A stretch of 56,744 nt of DNA from Actinomadura fibrosa (GCF_900659615.1 NZ_CAACUY010000042.1:1-56744); one strand, 5' to 3'. Shown: positions 16,194 to 25,504, counted from the first letter of the stretch. The notes: generated by a model from the letters alone, not told the origin. Made by a program: numbers and translations.

Positions 16194-17174
16194 TCAGGTC
16201 AGCGTGGTGCGTATGGTGGGGCGGGTGGCGCCGGCGTATTGGTGTTCGCGGTAGGGGTTGCTGGTGAATGGGGAGATGCGGACGACGTCGCCGGTTTGTG
16301 GGGCGTGGATCATGCGGCCGTGGCCGAGGTAGATGCCGACGTGGTGGATGGTGGCCGGGCGGTTGGGTTGGGTGGCGAAAAAGAGCAGGTCGCCGGGTTG
16401 CAGGGCGGTGCGGGCGATGTGCGGGCCTGCGTTGTACTGGTCGGCCGCGACGCGCGGGAGCGTGGCGCCGGCTTGGGCCCAGGCGTATTGGGTGAGGCCG
16501 GAGCAGTCGAAGCCCTTGATGCCGGCGCCTTGGGCGAAGCCGTAGGTGGGGCCGGAGGGGCCGCCGCCGCCCCAGGCGTAGGGGGTGCCGAGCCAGCGCA
16601 GGGCGGCCCGGACCGCTACGGTGCCGCGTCTGCTGCCAGTGGGAGCGAGGGTGGCGTAGCGGTGGGCTTGGGCGAGCACTTTGCGGACGTACCAGTCGGC
16701 GTGGTTGTAACGCCAGATCGCTTGGTAGAGGTGGTGGCCGCCGTTTCCGGCGCCGTTGGCGCATAGGTAGTGGGCGGCGCCGTGGATGGCGTCGGCGGGG
16801 TTGTAGCGGTCTTTTCGGCCGTCGTGGTCGCCGTCGATGCCGTAGGTGTTCCAGGTGGTGGCGAGGAACTGCATGGGGCCGCCGGCTCCGGCGGTGTTCT
16901 GGCCGGAGTGCACGCCGGGGGCGGTGGAGCGGCCGTGGTCGGATTCGATGCTGCCGATCGCGGCCAGGACGTTCCAGGGCAGGCCCGGGCAGGTGGACGC
17001 GGCGTCCAGGTACCAGCGTAGGTAGGCGGGCGGGATGTCGGTCCTGGCGTAGGCGGTGGGCGCACCGGCTGCCGCGGTGGCGGTGCCGGAGGCGGAACTG
17101 CCGCCGGTGAGCAGGACGATCAGCAGGAGCGGCAGGCTGAGCAGCGCGGCGCCTGCGGTGGCGGCGGCCTTCAC
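16194..17174 (-). CDS. Secreted lytic transglycosylase / NlpC-P60 wall hydrolase
   Basis: Encodes 326 residues. A signal peptide or N-terminal anchor (hydrophobic 8-25) precedes an SLT-like lysozyme domain (about 45-175: catalytic-type Glu77 in IGSIESDHG, then GGPMQFLATTW). An NlpC/P60 domain follows (185-310: Cys224 in FDCSGL, His in HHVGIYLGHG). The first cuts glycan strands and the second peptide stems. Conjugative systems of Gram-positive bacteria carry such bifunctional VirB1-like enzymes to open the wall for the transfer channel. The gene ends 14 bases before the PP-loop start and lies divergent from the type IV secretion operon. Confidence 0.9.
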   Translation of the reverse strand: MKAAATAGAALLSLPLLLIVLLTGGSSASGTATAAAGAPTAYARTDIPPAYLRWYLDAASTCPGLPWNVLAAIGSIESDHGRSTAPGVHSGQNTAGAGGPMQFLATTWNTYGIDGDHDGRKDRYNPADAIHGAAHYLCANGAGNGGHHLYQAIWRYNHADWYVRKVLAQAHRYATLAPTGSRRGTVAVRAALRWLGTPYAWGGGGPSGPTYGFAQGAGIKGFDCSGLTQYAWAQAGATLPRVAADQYNAGPHIARTALQPGDLLFFATQPNRPATIHHVGIYLGHGRMIHAPQTGDVVRISPFTSNPYREHQYAGATRPTIRTTLT

Positions 17175-17204
17175 CGCCCGGGCCGCCGCGCAGGTCGGTG
17201 GAGG

Positions 17205-17510
17205 CTAGTCGGCGGGCTGCTGGGCGCCGGTGCGAGCACGGCGCTGGGCGCGATACCCAGCGCCCTTTCTGGGCTGCTCGGTGGGCTGCTGGTCGGTTGG
17301 GTCATCGGCGGGCACCCCGGGTTGATGGTGGGGCTGCCGCAGCACCTGTTGGACCGCTTGCCAGGAGTACCGGAAGTCCTTGCCGGTTTTGAGGGCGGGG
17401 ATCTGCCCGGCGTTGGCCATCCGGCGGACGGTTTGTGCGGACAGGCCGAGCTTGGCGGCGAGTTCGGCGGTGGTGAGCACGTCGGGGTCGCGGCCGGGCA
17501 GCTCGGTCAT
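17205..17510 (-). CDS. HTH DNA-binding protein, excisionase/MerR type
   Basis: Encodes 101 residues from the ATG at 17510, which has GGAG at eight bases; a GTG nine codons upstream (17537) with GAGAGG at seven bases is equally possible. VLTTAELAAKLGLSAQTVRRMANAGQIPAL is a helix-turn-helix of the HTH_17 type, followed by a FRYSWQAVQQVLRQ helix and a basic, Gln-rich tail. It sits at the divergent junction with the transfer operon, so it may regulate both. It is a second HTH protein of this kind in the same minus-strand group. Confidence 0.8.
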   Translation of the reverse strand: MTELPGRDPDVLTTAELAAKLGLSAQTVRRMANAGQIPALKTGKDFRYSWQAVQQVLRQPHHQPGVPADDPTDQQPTEQPRKGAGYRAQRRARTGAQQPAD

Positions 17511-17612
17511 CGCTACGTCTCCTGGGGTGTGGGTCACGGTGTCGCCTCTCAGTGTGGTGGACGGGTGCCGCGGAAGCACGTTCTTAGATGTCGTGGCGCT
17601 TTCAGAAACTGT

Positions 17613-17665
17613 TTGACGTTGCTTGCGCTCTGTCATGTTGCCACGTACGGTGATCGTCAAGCAAC
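17613..17665. promoter_or_regulatory. Divergent control region with nested inverted repeats
   Basis: GTTGCTTG (17618-17625) and CAAGCAAC (17658-17665) are exact reverse complements. Overlapping them, TTGACG (17613-17618) on plus and the same hexamer on minus (17660-17655) face each other and match a -35 box. Clear -10 boxes are not visible. A repressor site for the neighbouring HTH protein is plausible. Confidence 0.4.
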
Positions 17666-17692
17666 TCAGCGCAGTGATTCGGGGGTATTCGA

Positions 17693-18205
17693 GTGAGTCT
17701 CCGTCAAACACGGGCAATCCGCCCGGCGCCGACGCCAGCACCGGATGAGCACGCGGCAGCGCCCATGGACGTCGTGGTCGCCGGCGCGCACGGCGGCGCG
17801 GGCACCTCAACGCTGGCGGCGCTGCTGCCGGCGGTCTGGGACATGGGGTCGCTCAAGCCGCTGCTGGAGTTCGATCGATCGCCGTTGCGCGCCAAGGGGC
17901 GGCCCGTCGTGGTGACCGTCCGCAACACACCCGCGGCGGCCAAGAGCGCGATCGCCGCGATCGCCGCCTTGGATCAATGGGGCGAGGCGGTCTCGGCGCT
18001 GGCGATCGTCAGTGACGGCGGCCCCGAGCCCAAGGACGCCACCGCCCGGTTCGCGCTGCTCGCACCCCGGGTCGGCGGCGTGGTCCGCATCCCGCACGTT
18101 CGCGCCCTTCGGCTGGTCGAAGACCCGACCGAAGTCGTCCTGCCCGTGAAGGCGCAGCGGGCGCTGGACGAGCTCCGCCGCCTGGTCGGCGACCGGTCCA
18201 GGTGA
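17693..18205 (+). CDS. ParA/MinD-like protein with altered P-loop
   Basis: Encodes 170 residues from a GTG at 17693, with GGGGG upstream as a weak ribosome site. VVVAGAHGGAGTSTLAALLP has the layout of a ParA-type deviant Walker A (KGGxGKT) but has Ala where the first Lys would be and Thr where the invariant Lys would be. The later stretches SALAIVSDGG and GGVVRIPHVRALR fit the same fold. Small proteins like this open type IV-like transfer operons of actinobacterial elements. ATP hydrolysis is doubtful without the lysines, so it may be a positioning or regulatory subunit. Eight bases separate its stop from the next gene. Confidence 0.6.
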   Translation: MSLRQTRAIRPAPTPAPDEHAAAPMDVVVAGAHGGAGTSTLAALLPAVWDMGSLKPLLEFDRSPLRAKGRPVVVTVRNTPAAAKSAIAAIAALDQWGEAVSALAIVSDGGPEPKDATARFALLAPRVGGVVRIPHVRALRLVEDPTEVVLPVKAQRALDELRRLVGDRSR

Positions 18206-18214
18206 GGAGCACCC

Positions 18215-18568
18215 ATGTTGCTGACCACGCTCGTCCTGCACATGTTGGCCGCCGGGCGGATGCCGCTGCATGCGCCCTGGCTCGCAGGCCCTCAGAGCGC
18301 TCCCAGTCCCGGCGTGAAAGTGCCGGATCCACCGCCGACTCCCCCACCTGGGCTGGACAAGAAGATGGACACGCTGCTGGCCTGGGGCAAGTGGGGCGTG
18401 ATGGTGTGCGGTGTCGCCGGGCTGTTCTACTGCGCGGGCCAGATGGCGATCGGCCGCAAGAACCGTTCGACCTTCGCCGCCGACGGTGCCACCGGGGTGC
18501 CCTGGGTGCTCGGTGGGCTAAGCCTGGCGGCGACGGCAGCCCCGGTCGTCGGGGTGTTCTTCAGATGA
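18215..18568 (+). CDS. Small membrane protein of the transfer apparatus
   Basis: Encodes 117 residues; GAGGAG lies eight bases before the ATG. A hydrophobic N-terminus (possible signal sequence) is followed by a Pro-rich linker and two TM helices (about 58-76 and 92-115). Size and layout match the VirB2/TrbC-like or TcpD-like small subunits placed early in conjugation operons, but sequence alone does not decide. The next gene overlaps by four bases (ATGA). Confidence 0.65.
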   Translation: MLLTTLVLHMLAAGRMPLHAPWLAGPQSAPSPGVKVPDPPPTPPPGLDKKMDTLLAWGKWGVMVCGVAGLFYCAGQMAIGRKNRSTFAADGATGVPWVLGGLSLAATAAPVVGVFFR

Positions 18569-19329
18569 ACCAACCGCCGGGATATGTGCACGGTCGAGCG
18601 CCGGCAGCGGGATGGCGGCGGGTCGGCCTGACCGCCATCACAGCGGCGATCGCCGGAGGCGTGCTGGTGGGCCTGACCATGCACTCGACGCGTCCGGCTG
18701 CTCCCGCAGCACCGGAGAACCCGTCAGCGGAGGGTCATCGGCTCGTCCACGATGAGCCGCTGTGGACCTCGCCACATGTCTCCTTCGCCGAGCTGTCCTG
18801 GAGCGACTACCATGGCGTGTCGTTGCCGCGTTCGGTTCAGGACGGTCCGCGCGATATGGGCGGGGAGCTGGCGGCCGGGTTCAGCCGGACGGCGCGCGGT
18901 GCGCTGCTGGCCGCCCTGCACATCGCGGTGCGGGCGAACGCCCAGTGGGGCCCAAGGGTGTTCGAGCCGACCATCCAGCGGCAGGTCACCGGACCCGACG
19001 CCGCGACCCTGCTGGCCTCGACCAGGACCCTTTACGTCGGCCAGCGCGAGCGCGCCCGCGTCGCCTACGGGACGGCGTTGGGCAGGGCGTACTCCGTGCT
19101 GGAGGGCTTTCGCTGGCTGGGTTACTCGCCGGAGGTCGCGAGCCTGGATTTGGTCTCGGCTGGTCCGGGTGACAGTGACGCCACGGTGCGCGCCGTCACC
19201 AGGATTCAGCTGCAATGGCGGGACGGTGATTGGCGGGTGGTGGCCCCGCCGGGCGGAACGTGGGGTGGCTCGGCTGCCTCGGTCGACTCGCTCGATGGCT
19301 ACTTGCGCTTCCCCGATGGGAGCGGCTGA
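18565..19329 (+). CDS. VirB8/TcpC-like transfer protein
   Basis: Encodes 254 residues. The ATG at 18565 overlaps the preceding stop. A short cytoplasmic N-terminus, one TM helix (residues 18-38) and an extracytoplasmic domain of about 210 residues form the bitopic layout of VirB8/TcpC proteins, whose NTF2-like domains join channel subunits. The C-terminal segment (TRIQLQWRDGDWRVVAPPGG) is the kind of beta-strand ending seen in NTF2-like folds. The assignment rests on topology and operon position. The next gene overlaps its stop by one base. Confidence 0.65.
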   Translation: MNQPPGYVHGRAPAAGWRRVGLTAITAAIAGGVLVGLTMHSTRPAAPAAPENPSAEGHRLVHDEPLWTSPHVSFAELSWSDYHGVSLPRSVQDGPRDMGGELAAGFSRTARGALLAALHIAVRANAQWGPRVFEPTIQRQVTGPDAATLLASTRTLYVGQRERARVAYGTALGRAYSVLEGFRWLGYSPEVASLDLVSAGPGDSDATVRAVTRIQLQWRDGDWRVVAPPGGTWGGSAASVDSLDGYLRFPDGSG

Positions 19330-20738
19330 TGCTCGTGCTGCTCGCACGGCCTGGGCCGTGCTCGTCGGTGCTGGATCCGGGGTGCGTCCAGACCGTGGAC
19401 AACGACGATCACCCTTTCGGTCCGCCCATGCCCGATATCCCGGCTGAGATCGGCGGGAACGTCCTGGACGAGGCTGCTAAGGCCTTTCAGACGGCTGTCG
19501 GGTGGCTGGTGTCCAACACCGCCTCCTGGTGGGTGAAGACACCCTCCCCCGATCTGGAGGCCGAGTCGGCGATCGGCACGCTGCAGGCCTACCTCCAGCC
19601 GCTGACCGTCACGGTGGCGTTGCTGGCGCTGCTGGTCGTCGCGGGGAAGATGACCCTGACGCGCAAGGCCGCCCCGCTGATCGACGCGGGCCGGGGTCTG
19701 GTCATCCTGGCCGCCGTCACCGCGATCGGGACGGTCCTTCCCAACCAGTTGCTGCAGCTGGGCGACCAGTGGTCGGACTGGGTGCTGCAGGCCTCCGCCA
19801 GGGGCGGGTTCGCCAAGCGCATGGCCGAGATCGTGGCCGTCCCGTCGGGGGTGCCCGCCGCGCTGGTCATCGTCTTGTGCCTCGCCGCGCTGTTCATCGG
19901 CATCGTCCAAGCACTGTTGCTGCTGTTCCGCGGCGCCGCCCTGATCATCCTGGCCGGGCTCCTGCCGCTCGCCGCGGCCGGAGTGAGCACCACCGCGACG
20001 CGTCCATGGTTCGCCAAGGTCACCGGCTGGATGCTCGCTTTGATCTTCTACAAGCCCGCGGCCGCGGCCGTCTACGCCACCGCGTTCGGGCTCATCGGCA
20101 CCGGCAAAGACCTGCATGCCGTGCTGATGGGGTTCGTGATGATGCTGATCAGCCTCATCGCCTTCCCCGTCCTGCTGAAGTTCTTCACCTGGACGACCGG
20201 TGGGACCGAGTCCGGCAGCGGCGGCGGGATTCTCGGCGCGTTGCTGGGCGGCGCGACCGCGCTGGGAGCGCTGCGCGCCTACAGCGGCGCAGGCGGCTCG
20301 GCGGGAGGACGCGAAGCGTCGGCCGGCGAGCACGCCGACTACCTGAACCAGCAGCTGGGCGAGCAAGGCAGCCAGTCCCCCGCTGGTGACAGCCCTCCAT
20401 CGGGCACGACCGTCCCCGGGCAGACGCAGGACGAGCAGTCCGCGAGCACGGTGCTCGGCAGCCAGGACGATGAGCGCGGCGCACCCTCAGGGAGCGGCCC
20501 GCTCCCTGATGACGGGTCGGGCGCGCAGCAACCCTCAGCAGGCAGCGACTCCTCTGGCCGGACACCTTTCGAGGGCGGCACTGGGGAACCGGTCGGTCCG
20601 ACAGCGATCCGGACCTGGGACAACGAGCGTCACCGCGGCCAGGACACCCTCCGCTGGCTGGGCAACCCCAGCGGATCCGACAACGCCGGAGGCCCAAGCG
20701 GCGCGGTCGGCGAAGGGGGTGGTGGCGGTGGGGCATGA
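19329..20738 (+). CDS. VirB6/TrbL-like polytopic channel protein
   Basis: Encodes 469 residues. The start at 19329 overlaps the upstream stop (TGATG); a longer open frame from 19230 lies inside the previous gene. A soluble N-terminal segment of about 80 residues is followed by about six TM helices (residues 95-300) and then a long Gly/Ser/Gln/Pro-rich hydrophilic tail. This is the pattern of the inner-membrane channel subunit of Gram-positive type IV secretion systems (VirB6, TrbL, TcpH). The tail is low-complexity and probably disordered. It overlaps the next gene by 11 bases. Confidence 0.75.
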   Translation: MLVLLARPGPCSSVLDPGCVQTVDNDDHPFGPPMPDIPAEIGGNVLDEAAKAFQTAVGWLVSNTASWWVKTPSPDLEAESAIGTLQAYLQPLTVTVALLALLVVAGKMTLTRKAAPLIDAGRGLVILAAVTAIGTVLPNQLLQLGDQWSDWVLQASARGGFAKRMAEIVAVPSGVPAALVIVLCLAALFIGIVQALLLLFRGAALIILAGLLPLAAAGVSTTATRPWFAKVTGWMLALIFYKPAAAAVYATAFGLIGTGKDLHAVLMGFVMMLISLIAFPVLLKFFTWTTGGTESGSGGGILGALLGGATALGALRAYSGAGGSAGGREASAGEHADYLNQQLGEQGSQSPAGDSPPSGTTVPGQTQDEQSASTVLGSQDDERGAPSGSGPLPDDGSGAQQPSAGSDSSGRTPFEGGTGEPVGPTAIRTWDNERHRGQDTLRWLGNPSGSDNAGGPSGAVGEGGGGGGA

Positions 20739-22203
20739 GGTGCGCACCTACGGCGGCTGGCGACGCCGCCACCCGATCGGCCTGCTGGGCCTGGACACCA
20801 CCTCGACCTTCATCGTCCTGGCGTGCGCGATGCTGCTGGTCTTGGTGGCGGCCGTCGCCCCGCAGGCATTGGTCTTCCTTGTGCCTCCGGTGGTGCTCGC
20901 CGGCGGGCTGGGGCTCGTCCGCATCGGCGGCGTCCCGGTTGGACGGCTGGCGTTGGCGCGTTGCCGCTGGCACTGGGGCGTGTTCTGCGGACGGAACCGG
21001 TACCGGGCCGGCGTCGTCGTCGACCACCCGTGCGCGTTCCAGCTCCCTGGTGTGCTGGCGCCGTTGACGCTGCTCAGCGCTGAGGACGGTTATGGCGGAC
21101 GGTACGGGATCGTGTGGGACCGCCGCACCGGCCTGCTCACCGCGACACTGCGGGTCGTGCCGACGTCCACCTGGTTGGCCGACCGTGGCGACGCCGACAC
21201 CTGGGTGGCGGCGTGGGGAGGGTGGCTGGCCACGCTGGGGCATACGCCCGCCGTGCGGTGGGTGACGGTGACCGTCGAGACCGCTCCCGAACCCGGCTCC
21301 ACTCTCGCCGACTCCGTCGAGCGCGCCGTCGTACCGGCCGCTCCGGCGGCCGCACGCGCCATCATGAGCGAGCTGGTCCGGACGGCTCCGTCCGCGGCCG
21401 CCGATGTCGACACCCGCGTCTCGATCACCTTCGATCCACGCGCGTCCCCGGCCAGCCCGAAGGACCTGGTCGAAGCGGTCGCCGAACTCGGCCGGACCTT
21501 GGACGGGCTAGCCTCTCGGCTGGGTGCCTGCGGTGTCTCCGTGCTCGGCCGGGCCACCGCCGCCGAGATCGCCGGAGCGGTCCGCACGGCCTTCGACCCG
21601 CATGCGCGCGGCGAGGTCAACCGGCTCCTGGCACGTCCCAGCTCGGAGGAGATCCTCAGCTGGGGCGAGGCCGGCCCCGTCGCCGCGACCGAGCACACCG
21701 ACCGCTACGAACACGACGGCGGCACCTCGGTCACCTGGGCCTGGCACGAGCCACCACGCCAAAACGTGCGCTCGGACGTCCTGGCGCGGCTGGTCGCGCC
21801 CGGTCCCTTCCCCAAACGGGTCGCACTGCAGTACCGCGCTCTCCCGGCTGCGGCCGCAAGCCGAGTGCTGCAGCAGGAGGTGAACGCAGCGGCGTTCCGG
21901 GCCCAGTTCCGGCGCCGCATCGGACGGGACGAGACCGCCCGCGACAGCTGGGATGCGGCGCGCGCCCGGCAGGCGGCGGTCGAGGAGGCGATGGGCGCCG
22001 GCGTGTGCCTGGTCTCGATGTACGCCACCGTCACCGTGACCGACCCCGCGGACCTTCGGCGGGCCGTCGCCCAGGTCGAGGCGTCCGCCGACTCCTCCAA
22101 GATCCGGCTCCGGCGGCTGTGGGGCAGCCAGGCCGCAGGCTTCGCCACGACGCTGCCCTGCGGCATCTGCCCACCCGAGCTGTCCCGCCGCCTCGTCCAC
22201 TGA
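20728..22203 (+). CDS. SCO6880-family conjugation protein
   Basis: Encodes about 491 residues from a GTG at 20728, with AAGGGGG as ribosome site; GTGs at 20719 and 20722 are possible, and the frame upstream belongs to the VirB6-like gene. Two TM helices (about 20-60, flanking LVFLVPPVVLAGG) are followed by a large soluble domain. The layout corresponds to a PrgI/VirB3-like membrane part fused to the N-terminal, ATPase-free part of VirB4, known in actinobacteria as the SCO6880 family. It ends 15 bases before the ATPase gene, and the two probably act as a split VirB4. Confidence 0.75.
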   Translation: MGHEVRTYGGWRRRHPIGLLGLDTTSTFIVLACAMLLVLVAAVAPQALVFLVPPVVLAGGLGLVRIGGVPVGRLALARCRWHWGVFCGRNRYRAGVVVDHPCAFQLPGVLAPLTLLSAEDGYGGRYGIVWDRRTGLLTATLRVVPTSTWLADRGDADTWVAAWGGWLATLGHTPAVRWVTVTVETAPEPGSTLADSVERAVVPAAPAAARAIMSELVRTAPSAAADVDTRVSITFDPRASPASPKDLVEAVAELGRTLDGLASRLGACGVSVLGRATAAEIAGAVRTAFDPHARGEVNRLLARPSSEEILSWGEAGPVAATEHTDRYEHDGGTSVTWAWHEPPRQNVRSDVLARLVAPGPFPKRVALQYRALPAAAASRVLQQEVNAAAFRAQFRRRIGRDETARDSWDAARARQAAVEEAMGAGVCLVSMYATVTVTDPADLRRAVAQVEASADSSKIRLRRLWGSQAAGFATTLPCGICPPELSRRLVH

Positions 22204-22218
22204 ACCGGAGGTACGACA

Positions 22219-23703
22219 TTGCTCCTTCGCTCCCGACGCCCCCAGGCGCAAGCCCTCCCGTACAACACCGAAGGCCGGGCGATGGCCGAAGCACTCGCCC
22301 CGGCTTGGGGCTGGCGCCAGCCCGGCGCCGGACGCGCGGCACACGTCGAGGCCGCACCGGAGTTCCAGGCGACCACCAGCCAGGTGTGCGGCCTCTTCCC
22401 GTTCACCGCCGGCTCCGGCACACCGACCGTCGGCACCCCGGTCGGCCGACATCAGCTGTGGGGCGAGGTCGTCTGCCTCGATCCCCTGGCCTGGCTACGC
22501 GCAGGCCTGGTCACCAATCCCGGCATGTTCGTCCTCGGCCAACCCGGGACCGGCAAATCCACCCTGGTCAAACGTCTCGTCACCGGCGCGGTCGCCACCG
22601 GCACGACACCGATCATCCTGGGCGACACCAAACCCGACTACACCAAGCTCGTCGAGTATCTGGGCGGCCAGGTCATCCGGGTCGGCCGTGGTCTGGACCG
22701 CATCAATCCGCTCGACGCGGGCCCGCTGGACCAGGCACGACGCAGACACGCCGGTGCCGACGCCGAGGCGCTGCGCTGGGAGGCCCGGTCCCGGCGGCTG
22801 TCCCTGATACTGGCGCTGGCGACCCTGGTCCGCGAAGCACGCATCACCAACGCCGAGGAAGTCGCCCTCGGACGCGCCATCGACCTGCTCGACGACCGAC
22901 TCGACGGCGAACCGACCATCGTCGACGTCCTGCGCGTCCTCGAACAGGGCCCGGTGGAACTGCGATCAGCGACCCGAAGTGACACCGACACCGCCTACCG
23001 CGAGCAGACCCGCGATCTGGTCTTCACACTCGACCTGCTCATCTCCGGCTCGCTCGCCGGTGTCTTCGACTCCCCTACCACCCGTCCACTCGACCTGGAC
23101 GCGCCGGCGATCAGCGTCGACATCTCGCGCGTCCGCGCCGCCGGCGACAAGCTGCTCACCGCCGCGATGCTGTGCACCTGGGCCTACGCCTTCGGCATGG
23201 TCGACGCCGCCACCGCCCTCACCCACCTCGGAGCCGGACCACGCCGTTCCTACCTCGGTGTGATGGACGAGCTGTGGCGCGCCCTGCGCGGCGCGCCCGG
23301 CCTGGTCGAGCACGCCGACGCCCTCACCCGCCTCAACCGCGCCAAAGGCATGGCCTCGATCATGATCACCCACTCGCTCGCCGACCTCGACGCCCTGCCC
23401 ACCGAAGAGGACCGCGCCAAGGCCAAAGGCTTCGCCGACCGCTCGGCCATCACCGTCCTGGCCGGGCTACCACCACGCGAACTGGCCCGCGTCAACCAGA
23501 TCACACCGCTCACCGGCCCCGAACAGCACCTGGTCACCTCCTGGTCGGCGCCCGACTCCTGGCAACCCGGCGCCCGCCACCCCGGACGCGGCAAATACCT
23601 CATCAAAACCGGCGAACGCCTCGGCATCCCCATCGAACTATCCCTCGTCGGCCCCGAAACCGAGCTCTACGACACCGACCAAGCCATCCGGGCAACCGCA
23701 TGA
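22219..23703 (+). CDS. VirB4/TraC-like conjugation ATPase
   Basis: Encodes 494 residues. The start is TTG at 22219, with GGAGG seven bases upstream. Walker A GQPGTGKST (residues 107-115) and Walker B YLGVMDE (about 345-351) frame an HerA/FtsK-like P-loop domain; LGDTKPDYTKL and MASIMITHS are further family-like segments. VirB4 proteins power assembly and substrate movement at the inner face of the membrane. This protein is short because its N-terminal part is apparently supplied by the preceding gene. It overlaps the coupling-protein gene by four bases (ATGA). Confidence 0.85.
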   Translation: MLLRSRRPQAQALPYNTEGRAMAEALAPAWGWRQPGAGRAAHVEAAPEFQATTSQVCGLFPFTAGSGTPTVGTPVGRHQLWGEVVCLDPLAWLRAGLVTNPGMFVLGQPGTGKSTLVKRLVTGAVATGTTPIILGDTKPDYTKLVEYLGGQVIRVGRGLDRINPLDAGPLDQARRRHAGADAEALRWEARSRRLSLILALATLVREARITNAEEVALGRAIDLLDDRLDGEPTIVDVLRVLEQGPVELRSATRSDTDTAYREQTRDLVFTLDLLISGSLAGVFDSPTTRPLDLDAPAISVDISRVRAAGDKLLTAAMLCTWAYAFGMVDAATALTHLGAGPRRSYLGVMDELWRALRGAPGLVEHADALTRLNRAKGMASIMITHSLADLDALPTEEDRAKAKGFADRSAITVLAGLPPRELARVNQITPLTGPEQHLVTSWSAPDSWQPGARHPGRGKYLIKTGERLGIPIELSLVGPETELYDTDQAIRATA

Positions 23704-25504
23704 CAAGATCCCTGGGACCGCGGGCATCGCTCTGGCACACCGGCGCCGGCGGTGCGTGGCTAGTGCTGATCGCCTGCTGGACACCCATCTTCGGTCTCTG
23801 GCTGGTGTGGGCTGCCGCGAGGATCGCCGCTGCTCTGAGCGGCGGCGACGTCATGCATTTCGGTACCGACTTCGCGATCGCTCTGGCCAATCGGCAGACG
23901 CAGCAGAGCTGGCCCGCTACCCCGACACCGCTCGTCCTGCTCGTCGTCGCCGTGCAGTCCACCGGGCTCGCGGCCCTCGCAGGGCTGGTCTGGCGGTGCG
24001 TCGCAGGACGTCTCCCGCAGCCCGGTGATCCGCTGGCAGCACTGGCCGACAATCCGAACCTGCTCGCGCTCCAACCCGCCTCCGCCGCGAAGAAGGCCAT
24101 CGCGCTACGCCGGTCACTCCAAGGCACATCACCGAGTCAGCTTGCCCCTGAGGATGTCGGACTTGTGCTCGGCGACGTCTTGCTTCCGGGCGAGCGGAGC
24201 GGCCCAACGCTGTTCTCCTCCTGGGAAGACACCGTGGTGGCCTTCATGGCGCCACGCTCGGGCAAGACGACCACCCAATCCATCCCCCACGTGCTATCGG
24301 CCCCGGGACCGGTCATCGCCACCAGCAACAAGGCCGACCTGTGGTCGGCGATCGCCACCGTCCGCGCCGAACACACCGGCGGACGCACCTGGCTCTTCGA
24401 CCCCCAGCACATCACCTACCAACCCCAAGCCTGGTGGTGGAACCCCCTCGCCGGGCTCACCACCGTCGAAGACGCCCACCGCCTCGCCGGACACTTCGTC
24501 CTCACCGTCGACGACGGCCAAAAGAAGGACCTCTGGGGACCGGCCGCCCAAGACCTGCTCTGCGCACTCTTCCTCGCCGCCGCCACCTCCGCCCGATCAC
24601 TGCACCACGTCGCCCAATGGCTGGACGAACCGGCCGTCCCCACCCCCATCGAGCTACTGCAGAAGGCCGGGTTCCAGCTCATGGCCTCCTCGCTCAAGGG
24701 CACCCAGAACGGCGCCGTCGAAACCCGCGACGGCATCTACCAAACTGCGCGCACCGCAGCCAAAGCCCTCCGCGACCAAGAGATCCTCGCGTGGGTCACA
24801 CCAGGCCGCGACCTTCCCGTCTTTGACCCCGACGCCTTCGCGACCTCCCGCGACACCCTCTACCTGCTCTCCAAATCCCTGTCCGCCGCCGCCCCGCTCA
24901 TCGCCGCCCTCACCGACACCACCATGCGCGCCGCCGAACGCCGCGCCGAACAAGCCGGCGGCCGCCTCGACCCACCCTGGTCGTCGCCCTGGACGAAGCC
25001 GCCAACATCTGCCGCATCGCCGACCTGCCCCAGCTCTACTCCCACCTCGGCTCACGCGGCATCGTCCCCGTGACCATCCTGCAAAGCTACGAACAAGGCG
25101 TCACCGTCTGGGGCGAACCCGGCATGGCCGCCCTCTGGGGCGCCGCCACCCGCAAACTCATCGGCGCCGGCATCGACTCCCCACGCCTCGTCCGCGACCT
25201 GGCCACCCTCACCGGCCAGCACGACGTCCCCGTCCGATCCCTCACCTACAACGACGGACGCCTCAGCGAACAGATCTCACTCCGCCGCCAAGACATCCTC
25301 GAAGCCGCCGACATCCGAGCACTCCCCACCGGCACCGCCCTCCTCCTGGCCACCGGCACCAAACCCGCCCTCATCCGCCTACGCCCCTGGTACCAAGGCC
25401 CGCACGCACACCCCATCGACCAAGCCATCAAAACAGCCGACACCGCCATCGCGGACGCCGCCCGCCACCACTACCACCGCACCGACGAACCGCCGGTCCC
25501 CTGA
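23700..25504 (+). pseudogene. VirD4/TraG coupling ATPase, interrupted by a frameshift
   Basis: The first frame (23700-25073) has two N-terminal TM helices (19-46, 76-100) and Walker A APRSGKTTT (184-192). Near 24971-24978 the coding sense moves to the -1 frame: after LDPP the first frame reads nonsense to 25073, while the other frame continues as VVALDEAANI (Walker B), SHLGSRG and YEQGVTVWG up to 25504. One missing C in the CCCACCCTGG stretch explains it. VirD4/TraG proteins bring the relaxase-DNA complex to the channel and need Walker B. No slippery heptamer is present, so a real inactivating mutation or a sequencing error is more likely than programmed frameshifting. Intact, it would be about 601 residues. 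Confidence 0.85.

Noticed and set aside
15592..16254. Plus-strand Gly/Ala/Val-rich frame of 220 residues
   Set aside because: Antisense to the PP-loop gene; the composition is typical of the reverse frame of a high-GC gene.
16194..17174. Phage endolysin
   Set aside because: Signal peptide, SLT plus NlpC/P60 order and position beside a transfer operon fit a VirB1-like conjugation hydrolase better; no phage structural genes are present.
23172..23699. Upstream extension of the coupling ATPase frame
   Set aside because: It overlaps the VirB4-like gene and is almost all Arg, Pro and His; the ATG at 23700 with an ATGA overlap is the clear start.
24971..24980. Programmed frameshifting in the coupling ATPase
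   Set aside because: No X-XXY-YYZ heptamer is present; tRNA re-pairing from CCC to ACC is poor. Mutation or sequencing error is more likely.
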